Part shown: positions 1 to 6,027 of the stretch, piece by piece
How positions within the stretch are numbered: position 1 is the first letter of the stretch
Layout: every line of letters starts with the position of its first letter
From: Finegoldia magna
GTDB lineage: Bacteria > Bacillota > Clostridia > Tissierellales > Peptoniphilaceae
DNA length: 6,032 nt
NCBI RefSeq assembly: GCF_018371055.1
Contig: NZ_JAGYZD010000097.1
Coordinates: 1-6,032, forward strand
Direction of reading: 5' to 3'
Notes under the pieces: generated by a model
The model's input: the letters and a program-made list of their open reading frames with translations, nothing else
Databases searched by the model: none
Told to the model about the DNA's origin: nothing
Translations under genes and position numbers: made by a program

Positions 1-369
1 CTACACAAAATAGCAGTTGAAGACCAAAAGACAGTCATCTTCACAAGTCACGACCTATCATTTATGAAAAACATCAACTCCAGATTAATTCTAATAAATG
101 AAGGGAAAATCGTACTGGATAAACCATCAAAACAGTTGTTTGATTCAAAAGACTTACAAAAAGACATCATTGAAATAGAAAACACCAACAGAAATCTACT
201 AGATAATTTGAAGAAAACGAAATACGAATTTACCGACAATTCAATTATACTGTCAGTTTACGATGAAGATGAGAAGGAATTTCTACTGAAAAACTGTGAC
301 ATAATAAGCATGAGAAAAGAATCTTTAAATGCAGAAGATGTGTACTTCAGGGTGATTTCAAATGTTTAG
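1..369 (+). CDS. ABC transporter ATP-binding protein, C-terminal part (5' end outside window)
   Basis: This reading frame is open from the first base and ends at a TAG at 367-369, giving 122 residues of a protein whose start lies upstream of the window. The first visible stretch reads TVIFTSHDLSFM (residues 11-22). This is the beta-strand and switch-histidine region (H-loop, His17) that follows Walker B in ABC ATPases. It is followed by the usual INEGKIVLDKPS segment (about 32-43). The last part (about 64-122) is a C-terminal extension ending in ESLNAEDVYFRVI, which resembles the 'SLEDVF' ending of ATPases that drive ABC-2 type exporters. Walker A, the Q-loop and the signature motif would lie upstream and cannot be checked. 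The protein should sit on the cytoplasmic face and power the two permeases encoded next; its stop overlaps the next start by 8 bases. Substrate unknown. The ATPase assignment is secure; the export direction is inferred from the C-terminus and the partner genes. Confidence 0.9.
   Translation, partial: LHKIAVEDQKTVIFTSHDLSFMKNINSRLILINEGKIVLDKPSKQLFDSKDLQKDIIEIENTNRNLLDNLKKTKYEFTDNSIILSVYDEDEKEFLLKNCDIISMRKESLNAEDVYFRVISNV
349..355 (+). promoter_or_regulatory. Shine-Dalgarno site inside the ATPase 3' end
   Basis: AGGGTGA lies 6 bases before the ATG at 362 and inside the last codons of the ATPase gene. It supports that start and makes translational coupling between ATPase and permease likely. 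Confidence 0.6.
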
Positions 370-1114
370 TAAATTGTTATTGGAATTTAACAGAGATTTC
401 TCAGAAATCAAAAAATACAAATTCAACGTCATATTTGCAAACATCGCAGTGCTTTTGATGGCACTTTTCATCATAGATGGGCTGTTTGTAAAAGAAAAAG
501 AAATCGTGTTTTTGATGATGATATTGTGGTATTATGCTACTTATGCGATTGAATCACCAACGTTTTTGATACAAAACGAAATAACAGACAGAACACTGAT
601 ATCAATTGTCCAATCAAAAACAGGGATACTATCTGTTGTTTTGTACAGAAATTTAGTGGAATGTTTGATGAATACGATAAAAGTAATAGTGATATTCACA
701 CTGATATTTGTATCAGTAGACTTTGATTATTCGAAATTCAACCACATTCCTATAATAATTTTGGTGATGGTTGTGTCTGTATTCATACTTTATCAATTGG
801 GCACTTTCTTATCAAGCTTCACATTATTATATAAAAGACTTGGAAGTTTTGTGGCATTGGCTGAAACATATATGTTGTTTTTCGGAGATATTACCGTAAA
901 AGTCAACAACAAAGCACTTGTACTTATTAATAAAATGATATTCCCATTTAACAACGCTCGTGAAATCTTCACACAATTACAACTGAATAATGTGAGATAT
1001 GATTTGATAATACAGCTTTTGATACAAGCTGTTGTATTGTCCGTTTTGGTCAAAATTTCATACGACAAAAACATTCAAACAAGCATGAAAAGAGGTAATT
1101 TGTATGGGATATAA
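362..1114 (+). CDS. ABC-2 type transporter permease, first of a paralogous pair
   Basis: This 250-residue protein is very hydrophobic, with six likely membrane helices at about 23-42, 47-64, 98-119, 129-152, 158-176 and 214-233. That is the usual layout of an ABC-2 type exporter permease. Between helices 2 and 3, residues 72-88 (NEITDRTLISIVQSKTG) occupy the place where ABC-2 permeases carry the coupling segment that contacts the ATPase. The ATG at 362 overlaps the ATPase stop by 8 bases and has a good ribosome site (349-355). The stop overlaps the next permease start by 11 bases. It shares spaced residues with the downstream permease, so the two probably form a heterodimeric channel. Related two-permease systems are often annotated in the DUF990/ABC-2 group; exact family membership is inferred. 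There is no signal peptide and no sign of damage. Substrate unknown. Confidence 0.8.
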   Translation: MFSKLLLEFNRDFSEIKKYKFNVIFANIAVLLMALFIIDGLFVKEKEIVFLMMILWYYATYAIESPTFLIQNEITDRTLISIVQSKTGILSVVLYRNLVECLMNTIKVIVIFTLIFVSVDFDYSKFNHIPIIILVMVVSVFILYQLGTFLSSFTLLYKRLGSFVALAETYMLFFGDITVKVNNKALVLINKMIFPFNNAREIFTQLQLNNVRYDLIIQLLIQAVVLSVLVKISYDKNIQTSMKRGNLYGI

Positions 1115-1775
1115 ATACGGAGAATTACGAAAATACATCGACGAAAACAAAAACTATAAAATCGAATATTTCTCAAAGCTAATATCGGATATTATCATGC
1201 TTGCGGGCGTTTCTTTTATGCTAAAATCAACGGACAATTGGAACAACGAATCATTCACATATTTTTTGATATGGTATTTGTTGCAAACAGTGTTATTTGA
1301 ACTCGTTAAATCCATAGAATTTGAAATCAAAAGCGACGGGCTGATTAATATGATTTCATCTAGAACTAGCATTGTAATGATTTATTTCAAAAGAAGCATC
1401 GTTTGGTTAGTAAAAGCTGCGATTTTATTTTCGATTGTAATATTTTTATCGGGAAATGGATTGAATGGGATAATACAATTCAAGCCTAATTTAATACTAG
1501 CGATAATCTTTTCATTAATTCTAATGTATGGTGTGTTCTTCTTGTTCATGGCACTTACATTAATTTACGAAAGAGTCGCATCATTTACTGGATTTATCAC
1601 AACAGCGTTTTTGATATTTGGATACAAACTCACAATAACACAAGAAATCAGAAAAATAATTGTGGGAAATCAAGCGGATATGAAGAAAATTGTGTTGAAT
1701 TTGATACTTTTATATGTTGTGGCGTATCATTTTATGAAAAAAGCAAGAACGAAATTACAGTATAGGGGATTCTAA
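1104..1775 (+). CDS. ABC-2 type transporter permease, second of a paralogous pair
   Basis: This 223-residue membrane protein has likely helices at about 24-40, 51-69, 98-116, 129-150, 156-174 and 194-210, the same six-helix plan as the gene before it. Residues 74-100 align without gaps to residues 73-99 of the first permease, sharing Glu-Ile, Leu-Ile, Ser, Thr, Ile, Arg and Val at matching places. The segment LIYERVASF (153-161), followed by a Phe-Gly at 172-173, matches LLYKRLGSF (155-163) with Phe-Gly at 174-175 in the partner. The two are therefore best read as diverged duplicates that form the two halves of one ABC exporter. The start at 1104 has AGAGG 8 bases upstream (1091-1095) and overlaps the previous gene by 11 bases. 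The stop shares one base with the MFS start (TAATG). Its role as an exporter subunit is inferred from fold and context; substrate unknown. Confidence 0.78.
   Translation: MGYKYGELRKYIDENKNYKIEYFSKLISDIIMLAGVSFMLKSTDNWNNESFTYFLIWYLLQTVLFELVKSIEFEIKSDGLINMISSRTSIVMIYFKRSIVWLVKAAILFSIVIFLSGNGLNGIIQFKPNLILAIIFSLILMYGVFFLFMALTLIYERVASFTGFITTAFLIFGYKLTITQEIRKIIVGNQADMKKIVLNLILLYVVAYHFMKKARTKLQYRGF
1764..1769 (+). promoter_or_regulatory. Shine-Dalgarno site for the MFS exporter
   Basis: AGGGGA lies 5 bases before the ATG at 1775 and fixes that start. The start codon shares its A with the preceding TAA, an arrangement typical of stop-restart coupled translation. Confidence 0.6.
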
Positions 1776-3076
1776 TGAACGAAAAATTTAAAAGATTTAT
1801 GGTGGTATGGTTTGGGCAATTTGTGTCTATGCTTGGGTCGGGGATTTCATCATTTGGATTATCGTTGTGGATTTTCATGATGACAAAAAGCGCCACGACT
1901 TTTGCGATGACATTTTTAGTTCAAATTTTGCCAGGAATTATATTTGCTCCTTTTGCAGGATCGATGGCAGACAGAAAACAACGAAAACATATTATAGTGT
2001 TAACCGATTCGCTCGATGCTGTACTTAAAGTTATACTTATGATTTTACTTGCGACGGGAGGTATGAAAGTGTGGATGGTGTATCCATTGACATTCTTGTC
2101 GCAAACTTTGGGTACATTTCAAAATCCTGCATTTAATGCGACAATTCCACTTTTGGTTGAGAAGAAGGATATTCCAAGGGCAAATGGTTTTATGCAACTT
2201 ATCAGGGCGATTCAAAATATGCTTGCTCCGTTGATTGCAGGTGCGTTATTTCCATTTATAGGACTTACGGGATTGTTTGCGATTGATTTTGTAACTTTCT
2301 TCGTCGCTATTTTGACGATTTTACCACAAAAAATCGAGCAAGAAATCGAAGAAGTTAAGGAATCTAACTTCACCAAGACAATTGTTAGTGATTTGAAAAT
2401 AGCTTTTGAAGTGTTGAAACAAAAGCAAGGATTTATTCAAATAATAGTTGTGTTTTCAATATTGAATTTTGTGGCAAACATAGCTATGGTTTTGGTTGGT
2501 CCGTTGGTAATGAGTAATTATGACACAAAAATTTACGGGCTTGTGAATTCTGTGTCGGGAATTGCAATGGTGTTAGGTGGAGTAATTTCTGGCGCAATTC
2601 CAAGCGAAAAAAACAAAGTAAGATCGATTTTTTTGAGTCTTATAATTTGTTCAATTGGATTGATAGTAATGGGGATAAATTACAGCTGGATTGTTATTGC
2701 TGTGGGATTTTTCTTATTTATGATTCCTACTCCTTATGCTAATGGAACTTTCGGTTCACTGATGCAATTGAAAATAGAGACTAAAATGCTTGGAAGAGTT
2801 GGTTCATTGGTAGATTGTCTAATGAAGATTATCACACCTATAGCGATTATTTTGGCTGGATTTTTGGCGGATAATGTGTTCAATCCACTTTTATTAAAGG
2901 GAGGCAAATTATCTGAAACTTTTATCGGGAAGATAATTGGAGTTGGAAATGGCAGAGGAATTGGACTGTTATTTGTAATTTGTGGAACTATTCTACTTAT
3001 CATTTGCGTGATGATGCTTTTGAATAAAAACATTAACCAACTTGAAGAACTAAACCCAGATGTAATTAATGATTAG
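1775..3076 (+). CDS. major facilitator superfamily (MFS) exporter, drug/siderophore efflux-like
   Basis: This 433-residue protein has about twelve membrane helices in two halves, split by a charged cytoplasmic loop at about 185-216. The MFS signature between helices 2 and 3 is present as GSMADRKQRK (62-71), with the expected Gly, Asp-Arg and basic residues. Residues 116-150 (QNPAF..., IPLLVEKKDIPRANGF) and LGRVGSL at 339-345 are typical of the MFS_3/EntS/Mef-like exporter branch, which moves small molecules outward using the proton gradient. The start at 1775 overlaps the permease stop by one base, placing it in the same operon as an ABC exporter. The two transporters may therefore handle the same compound or precursor and product of one pathway; this is inference. 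The C-terminus after the last helix (about 396-416) is short and acidic. No substrate can be named, and I would not call it a macrolide exporter from sequence alone. Confidence 0.88.
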   Translation: MNEKFKRFMVVWFGQFVSMLGSGISSFGLSLWIFMMTKSATTFAMTFLVQILPGIIFAPFAGSMADRKQRKHIIVLTDSLDAVLKVILMILLATGGMKVWMVYPLTFLSQTLGTFQNPAFNATIPLLVEKKDIPRANGFMQLIRAIQNMLAPLIAGALFPFIGLTGLFAIDFVTFFVAILTILPQKIEQEIEEVKESNFTKTIVSDLKIAFEVLKQKQGFIQIIVVFSILNFVANIAMVLVGPLVMSNYDTKIYGLVNSVSGIAMVLGGVISGAIPSEKNKVRSIFLSLIICSIGLIVMGINYSWIVIAVGFFLFMIPTPYANGTFGSLMQLKIETKMLGRVGSLVDCLMKIITPIAIILAGFLADNVFNPLLLKGGKLSETFIGKIIGVGNGRGIGLLFVICGTILLIICVMMLLNKNINQLEELNPDVIND

Positions 3077-3098
3077 TTTAATGTAATTGGGGTATAAA
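3070..3098 (+). promoter_or_regulatory. weak candidate promoter for the superoxide reductase gene
   Basis: A -10-like TATAAA at 3093-3098 sits 17 bases after TGATTA (3070-3075), a poor -35. The gap between the MFS stop and the next gene is only 56 bases and has no terminator hairpin. The gene could be read from here, from the upstream operon, or both. I see no convincing PerR- or Fur-type palindrome. Confidence 0.25.
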
Positions 3099-3118
3099 TA
3101 CTCTGTAAGAAATTTTAT

Positions 3119-3124
3119 AGGGGG
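3119..3124 (+). promoter_or_regulatory. strong Shine-Dalgarno site for superoxide reductase
   Basis: AGGGGG lies 8 bases before the ATG at 3133. It settles the start and fits a well-translated gene. Confidence 0.6.
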
Positions 3125-3132
3125 TAATATTA

Positions 3133-3492
3133 ATGGCTAAATTAACAGAAACAGTTCAATCTGGAGATTGGAAATCAGAAAAACACGTTCCAGTTATTCA
3201 TATTGATAAAAAAGACGACGGATTTAAAGTATGCGCAATTGTAGGTGAAGAAATCGAACACCCAAACACTTTCGAACACCATATTGCATGGATTAAAGTA
3301 TTCTTCCAACCAGAAGGAGAAAAATTCCCAGTAGAAGTAGCTTCTTACCAAGCAGCAGCTCACGGCGAAGGCGAAGTATTCACTAAACCACACGCTCACG
3401 CTTACGTAAAATCTACTAAACCAGGTAAAGTATTCGCATTAAGTTATTGCAATATCCATGGTTTATGGGAAAGCGCTGAAGAAGTAAAATAG
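3133..3492 (+). CDS. class II superoxide reductase (neelaredoxin type)
   Basis: This complete 119-residue cytoplasmic protein reduces superoxide to hydrogen peroxide at a mononuclear iron centre without making oxygen, as anaerobes do. The iron ligands are all visible: His18 (in EKHVP), His43, His49, Cys106 and His109 (in CNIHGLW). Their spacings (25, 6 and 3 residues within the two groups) match those known for the Pyrococcus furiosus enzyme. Glu16 and Lys17 correspond to the residues that bind the sixth position and steer superoxide to the iron. There is no N-terminal desulforedoxin domain with a four-cysteine iron site, so this is the one-iron class, not desulfoferrodoxin. Electrons would normally come from rubredoxin, which is not encoded nearby. 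Codon use is biased to C-ending codons (6 of 7 Phe are TTC, 6 of 9 His are CAC), unlike neighbouring genes, suggesting high expression. It is followed at once by a terminator. Confidence 0.96.
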   Translation: MAKLTETVQSGDWKSEKHVPVIHIDKKDDGFKVCAIVGEEIEHPNTFEHHIAWIKVFFQPEGEKFPVEVASYQAAAHGEGEVFTKPHAHAYVKSTKPGKVFALSYCNIHGLWESAEEVK

Positions 3493-3504
3493 TTTCATAT
3501 AATG

Positions 3505-3530
3505 AGAGCTCTTAGCGGAGCTCTTTTTTT
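3505..3530 (+). terminator. Rho-independent terminator after superoxide reductase
   Basis: AGAGCTC (3505-3511) pairs perfectly with GAGCTCT (3518-3524) around a 6-base loop. The stem runs straight into a tract of seven T (3524-3530). It begins 12 bases after the stop codon and separates this gene from the DUF2207-lemA operon. Confidence 0.9.
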
Positions 3531-3572
3531 GTGTAAACTTTGATAATACGATTTATTGAGTATTAAATAAAT

Positions 3573-3620
3573 TTTACAAGTTTTTTATATAATTTTTGAA
3601 TATTTGGGTAATAATATAAT
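3573..3620 (+). promoter_or_regulatory. probable promoter region of the DUF2207-lemA operon
   Basis: The roughly 110 bases between the terminator and the next gene are very AT-rich and should hold the operon promoter. The best pair by spacing is TTTACA (3573-3578) with TTGAAT (3596-3601), 17 bases apart. Two perfect TATAAT boxes also occur (3588-3593 and 3615-3620), but neither has a good -35 at normal distance. That a promoter is here is likely from the terminator before it; the exact boxes are uncertain. Confidence 0.35.
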
Positions 3621-3639
3621 AATAAAGATGAGGTGTTAG

Positions 3640-5352
3640 ATGAAGAAATTAAGGTTAAGGGGAATTTTAATAATTGCGTTTCTTATAATGCTTGTGACTT
3701 CTAAGGTTTCTCTTGCTGATTCTATAGATTCTATCGATACTAATGCTGTGATAGAAAAGGATGGTTCTATTTCTATTACGCAGGTGTGGAAGGCAAATCC
3801 AGATTCTGGTACGGAATTTTTTATTCCTATGCAAAATCTAAATCATATGCAGATTGAGGATTTTACGGTTTCCGATGAAAAGGGTCCGTATGGACGTATG
3901 AATCCGTGGAATGTGGATTCGAATTTTAGCGAAAAAGCTAGAAAATACGGGATAAATCAGACGTCAGATGGTATTGAATTATGCTTTGGTAAGACTGAGT
4001 TTAAGGATAAGACTTACACGATTCGTTATAAATTTAAAAATGCTGTGACATCTTTTAATGATTATGATGGTTTTAATATAAGATTTGTAAATGATCAGAT
4101 GGATCCTTCGCCTGATAAGGTTAGTTTGAAGATTAGCCTATATGATGGGAAATTAAACAAGGATAATGCTAAGGTGTGGGGATTTGGTTATGATGGTAAT
4201 GTCAATTTAGAAAATGGCAAGATTGTTGCCAAAACAAAAAAATTTGATTCATCTAACTATATGAACATTATGTTATCCTTGAATAAGGGAATTATTAGCC
4301 CAAATCATACTTCGAACAAGAGCATTGATACTTTGGTTAATAAGGCTTTTGAAGGGTCTGATTATTCGTATGATGATTACAAGAACGGTGGAGTTTACGA
4401 TAAAGGCGGAACTCCTACAAGCATTATTGATAAAATTTTTGGTGTATTTACTGCTGTAATGGGCGTAATTGGTGTATCTTTAGGAATATTTGCGATAGTT
4501 AATCCAAATAGGAACAAGAATATCAAAAATGTCGGCAAAGTTGATAGAAAAAACCCACAATATCACAGGGAGATTCCTTTTGAAAAGAATTTAATGGCAA
4601 ATTTTTATGCATATAATGGAAAAGAAAATATGGTTGAAAATATTTTGTCTGCAACGCTTTTGGTGTGGCTAAGAGATGGCAATATTGATTTTACAACTTC
4701 ACATGAAAAGTCAGCCATATTACGCAGAGATATCGAAAAATATAATATACAGATTCTCAAAGAACCTGAGTTCAATAGCGATTACGAACAATTGTTATTT
4801 TCAAGTTTACAAGAAGCATCAGGAGATGACGTGACTCTGACTGAAAAAGAATATAAGGATTTTCTGAAGGATGACGAAGAGTTTTTGGAAAATATTATTA
4901 AATCTATTGAAAAAGATGGAAATAAGTTTTTATTAGATAATGAATATATTGAAAATTCACGCGGAATGTTCAGAAAATATTCATACACTCAAAAAGGACT
5001 TAAGGAGGCAGCGTTAATTCCTGCTTTTGAGAGATTTTTAAAAGATTTTACTCTGATTAATGAGCGTGAACCGTTAGAAGTAGCGTTATGGGATGAGGTT
5101 TTAATAGGCGCGACGTTGTTTGGAAAGGGCGAAGAGACTTTGAGACAGTTCAAAAAGTTTTATCCAGATTACACGTTCGGAAGTTTCGATAGAGATATTT
5201 ACACAAGTTATTGGTATCTAAACCACTTTTCAAATAACACTTACAGTCGTGCAATTGCAAACTCACAATCAAGTGCTGGATATGGTGGTGGAGCATCAAT
5301 TGGCGGCGGTGGCGGATTCTCAGGCGGCGGATCTGGCGGCGGCGGAAGATAA
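3640..5352 (+). CDS. DUF2207 family membrane protein with glycine-rich C-terminus
   Basis: This is a complete 570-residue protein. Residues 1-26 form a signal peptide (MKKLRLRG, a hydrophobic core, then SLA before Asp27). Residues 27-265 are an extracytoplasmic, beta-rich domain typical of DUF2207 (YciQ-like) proteins. One clear membrane helix follows at 266-287. The rest (288-540) is probably cytoplasmic and includes the family-like stretch REPLEVALWDEVLIGATLFG (476-495). The last 24 residues are 16 Gly with Ser, Ala and a final Arg, a tail seen in many family members. I see no second hydrophobic segment after the helix, whereas many relatives have another pair of helices before the REP-like stretch, so this looks like a compact version. 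The start has TGAGGTG just upstream (3629-3635). It is co-transcribed with lemA, 17 bases downstream, a recurrent pairing. Function is unknown; a cell-envelope role is inferred from topology. Confidence 0.85.
   Translation: MKKLRLRGILIIAFLIMLVTSKVSLADSIDSIDTNAVIEKDGSISITQVWKANPDSGTEFFIPMQNLNHMQIEDFTVSDEKGPYGRMNPWNVDSNFSEKARKYGINQTSDGIELCFGKTEFKDKTYTIRYKFKNAVTSFNDYDGFNIRFVNDQMDPSPDKVSLKISLYDGKLNKDNAKVWGFGYDGNVNLENGKIVAKTKKFDSSNYMNIMLSLNKGIISPNHTSNKSIDTLVNKAFEGSDYSYDDYKNGGVYDKGGTPTSIIDKIFGVFTAVMGVIGVSLGIFAIVNPNRNKNIKNVGKVDRKNPQYHREIPFEKNLMANFYAYNGKENMVENILSATLLVWLRDGNIDFTTSHEKSAILRRDIEKYNIQILKEPEFNSDYEQLLFSSLQEASGDDVTLTEKEYKDFLKDDEEFLENIIKSIEKDGNKFLLDNEYIENSRGMFRKYSYTQKGLKEAALIPAFERFLKDFTLINEREPLEVALWDEVLIGATLFGKGEETLRQFKKFYPDYTFGSFDRDIYTSYWYLNHFSNNTYSRAIANSQSSAGYGGGASIGGGGGFSGGGSGGGGR
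5278..5349 (+). repeat. GGC/GGA-rich tract encoding the Gly-rich tail
   Basis: The last 24 codons of the DUF2207 gene are low-complexity GGN codons, with 16 glycines broken by Ser, Phe, Ile and Ala. They form a small GC-rich island in AT-rich DNA. Such a tract can vary in length by slippage in steps of three bases. Confidence 0.75.
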
Positions 5353-5358
5353 GTTTTA

Positions 5359-5364
5359 AGGAGG
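5359..5364 (+). promoter_or_regulatory. consensus Shine-Dalgarno site for lemA
   Basis: A perfect AGGAGG stands 5 bases before the ATG at 5370, in the 17-base gap after the DUF2207 stop. It fixes the start of the LemA gene. Confidence 0.75.
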
Positions 5365-5369
5365 AAATT

Positions 5370-5912
5370 ATGGTAACACTAGGAATATTGATTGCATTAG
5401 TTGTGATAATTGCTGTATATTTTATTGCAACTCAGAGAAGTCTTGTAATGACTAAGGAAAATATCGCTAATGCTTTTTCACAAATCAAAGTAAGCCAACA
5501 ATCAAGATTTGACGCTTTGACAGAACTTGCAAAGGCGACAAAAAGTTATTCCGAATACGAATATAAAACTTTGATGGAAGTTATATCTAAGAGACAATCA
5601 TCAAACGATATAAAAGGAATTGAAAATAATGAAGAAATCCTAAGAAATCTGTCTGGAAGAATTAATGCATTAGCAGAAAATTACCCTGATTTAAAGGCTT
5701 CAGAAACTTACAAGGAAACAATGCTAAGTATAAATAAATACGAAAACACAGTAAGAACATCAAGAATGGTATTTAATGACACTGTTACTATTTATAACAG
5801 AAAAGTTAAACAATTCCCAAGTTCTTTGGTGGCTTTAGCGTTAGGATATAAAGCTGAGGATTATCTGGAAATGGACGATTCCAAATCAGATATGCCTAAC
5901 TTGGAGTATTAG
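5370..5912 (+). CDS. lemA: LemA family protein
   Basis: This complete 180-residue protein has one N-terminal membrane helix (about 4-20) and then an all-helical, charged domain. It matches LemA proteins along its length: QSRFDALTELAKATKSY (44-60) and EYKTLMEVISKR (64-75) fit the Firmicutes version of the first helices, AENYPDLKAS (102-111) is the central motif, and YNRKVKQFPSSLVALALGY (142-160) is the conserved C-terminal motif. LemA proteins are membrane-anchored helical bundles of unknown biochemical function. In Listeria, a LemA peptide is known as an antigen presented by host cells. The short charged tail (about 161-180, ending DMPNLEY) is not conserved in general. It follows the DUF2207 gene by 17 bases with a perfect ribosome site, so the two are one operon and may act in one envelope complex; that last step is inference. 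Confidence 0.93.
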   Translation: MVTLGILIALVVIIAVYFIATQRSLVMTKENIANAFSQIKVSQQSRFDALTELAKATKSYSEYEYKTLMEVISKRQSSNDIKGIENNEEILRNLSGRINALAENYPDLKASETYKETMLSINKYENTVRTSRMVFNDTVTIYNRKVKQFPSSLVALALGYKAEDYLEMDDSKSDMPNLEY

Positions 5913-5973
5913 TTGAAAATTTGCCGGGCACTTATGACCTGAACCCGTAAACACGGAATAATTTAATAATATT
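5913..5973 (+). other. non-coding spacer with short alternative hairpins
   Basis: No gene is visible here. The first part (5923-5956) is GC-richer than its surroundings. It can form a hairpin of CCGT (5945-5948) with ACGG (5953-5956) around a 4-base loop, or a competing stem of CGGG (5925-5928) with CCCG (5944-5947). The rest (5957-5973) is almost pure A and T. It could be the 3' untranslated region of lemA, a small RNA, or chance. I cannot assign it to a known RNA family. Confidence 0.3.
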
Positions 5974-6027
5974 TTAAGCGGAATGTAATCTGTACATAAC
6001 AGGGGACATTCCGTTTAATTTTGTTTT
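5974..6027 (+). terminator. probable intrinsic terminator of the DUF2207-lemA operon
   Basis: A 13-pair outer stem with one G-T pair joins 5974-5986 to 6006-6018, with the core CGGAATGT pairing to ACATTCCG. Inside it, after a 3x3 internal loop (AAT against GGG), CTGT (5990-5993) pairs with ACAG (5999-6002) around a 5-base loop. TTTTGTTTT follows directly at 6019-6027. The shape and tail fit a Rho-independent terminator, though the stem is longer and weaker in GC than that at 3505. It could also be part of a larger structured RNA. Confidence 0.65.

Noticed and set aside
48..239. Open frame on the - strand inside the ATPase gene.
   Set aside because: It is a shadow of the ATPase frame with no ribosome site and no recognisable protein features.
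2734..3033. 99-codon open frame on the - strand inside the MFS gene.
   Set aside because: It mirrors the MFS coding strand, and its proline- and isoleucine-rich composition is an artefact of reverse-reading membrane helices.
3060..3088. Direct repeat ATGTAATT at 3060-3067 and 3081-3088, 21 bases apart, upstream of the superoxide reductase gene.
   Set aside because: An 8-base AT-rich repeat is expected by chance in such DNA, and the first copy lies in the coding end of the MFS gene.
3175..3399. 74-codon open frame on the - strand inside the superoxide reductase gene.
   Set aside because: It lies wholly within a gene whose catalytic residues are all conserved, and it has no independent support.
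3588..3620. Perfect TATAAT boxes at 3588 and 3615 as firm -10 sites.
   Set aside because: Neither has a reasonable -35 at 16-18 bases, and such hexamers are common by chance in this AT-rich spacer. I kept only a low-confidence promoter region.
5901..5956. Resemblance to a TPP riboswitch: ACCTGA followed by a small hairpin (CCGT/ACGG) around 5937-5956.
   Set aside because: The CTGAGA element, the paired GGGG...CCC stem and the 3' GCGTAGGGA are not there, and there is no gene visible downstream to control.
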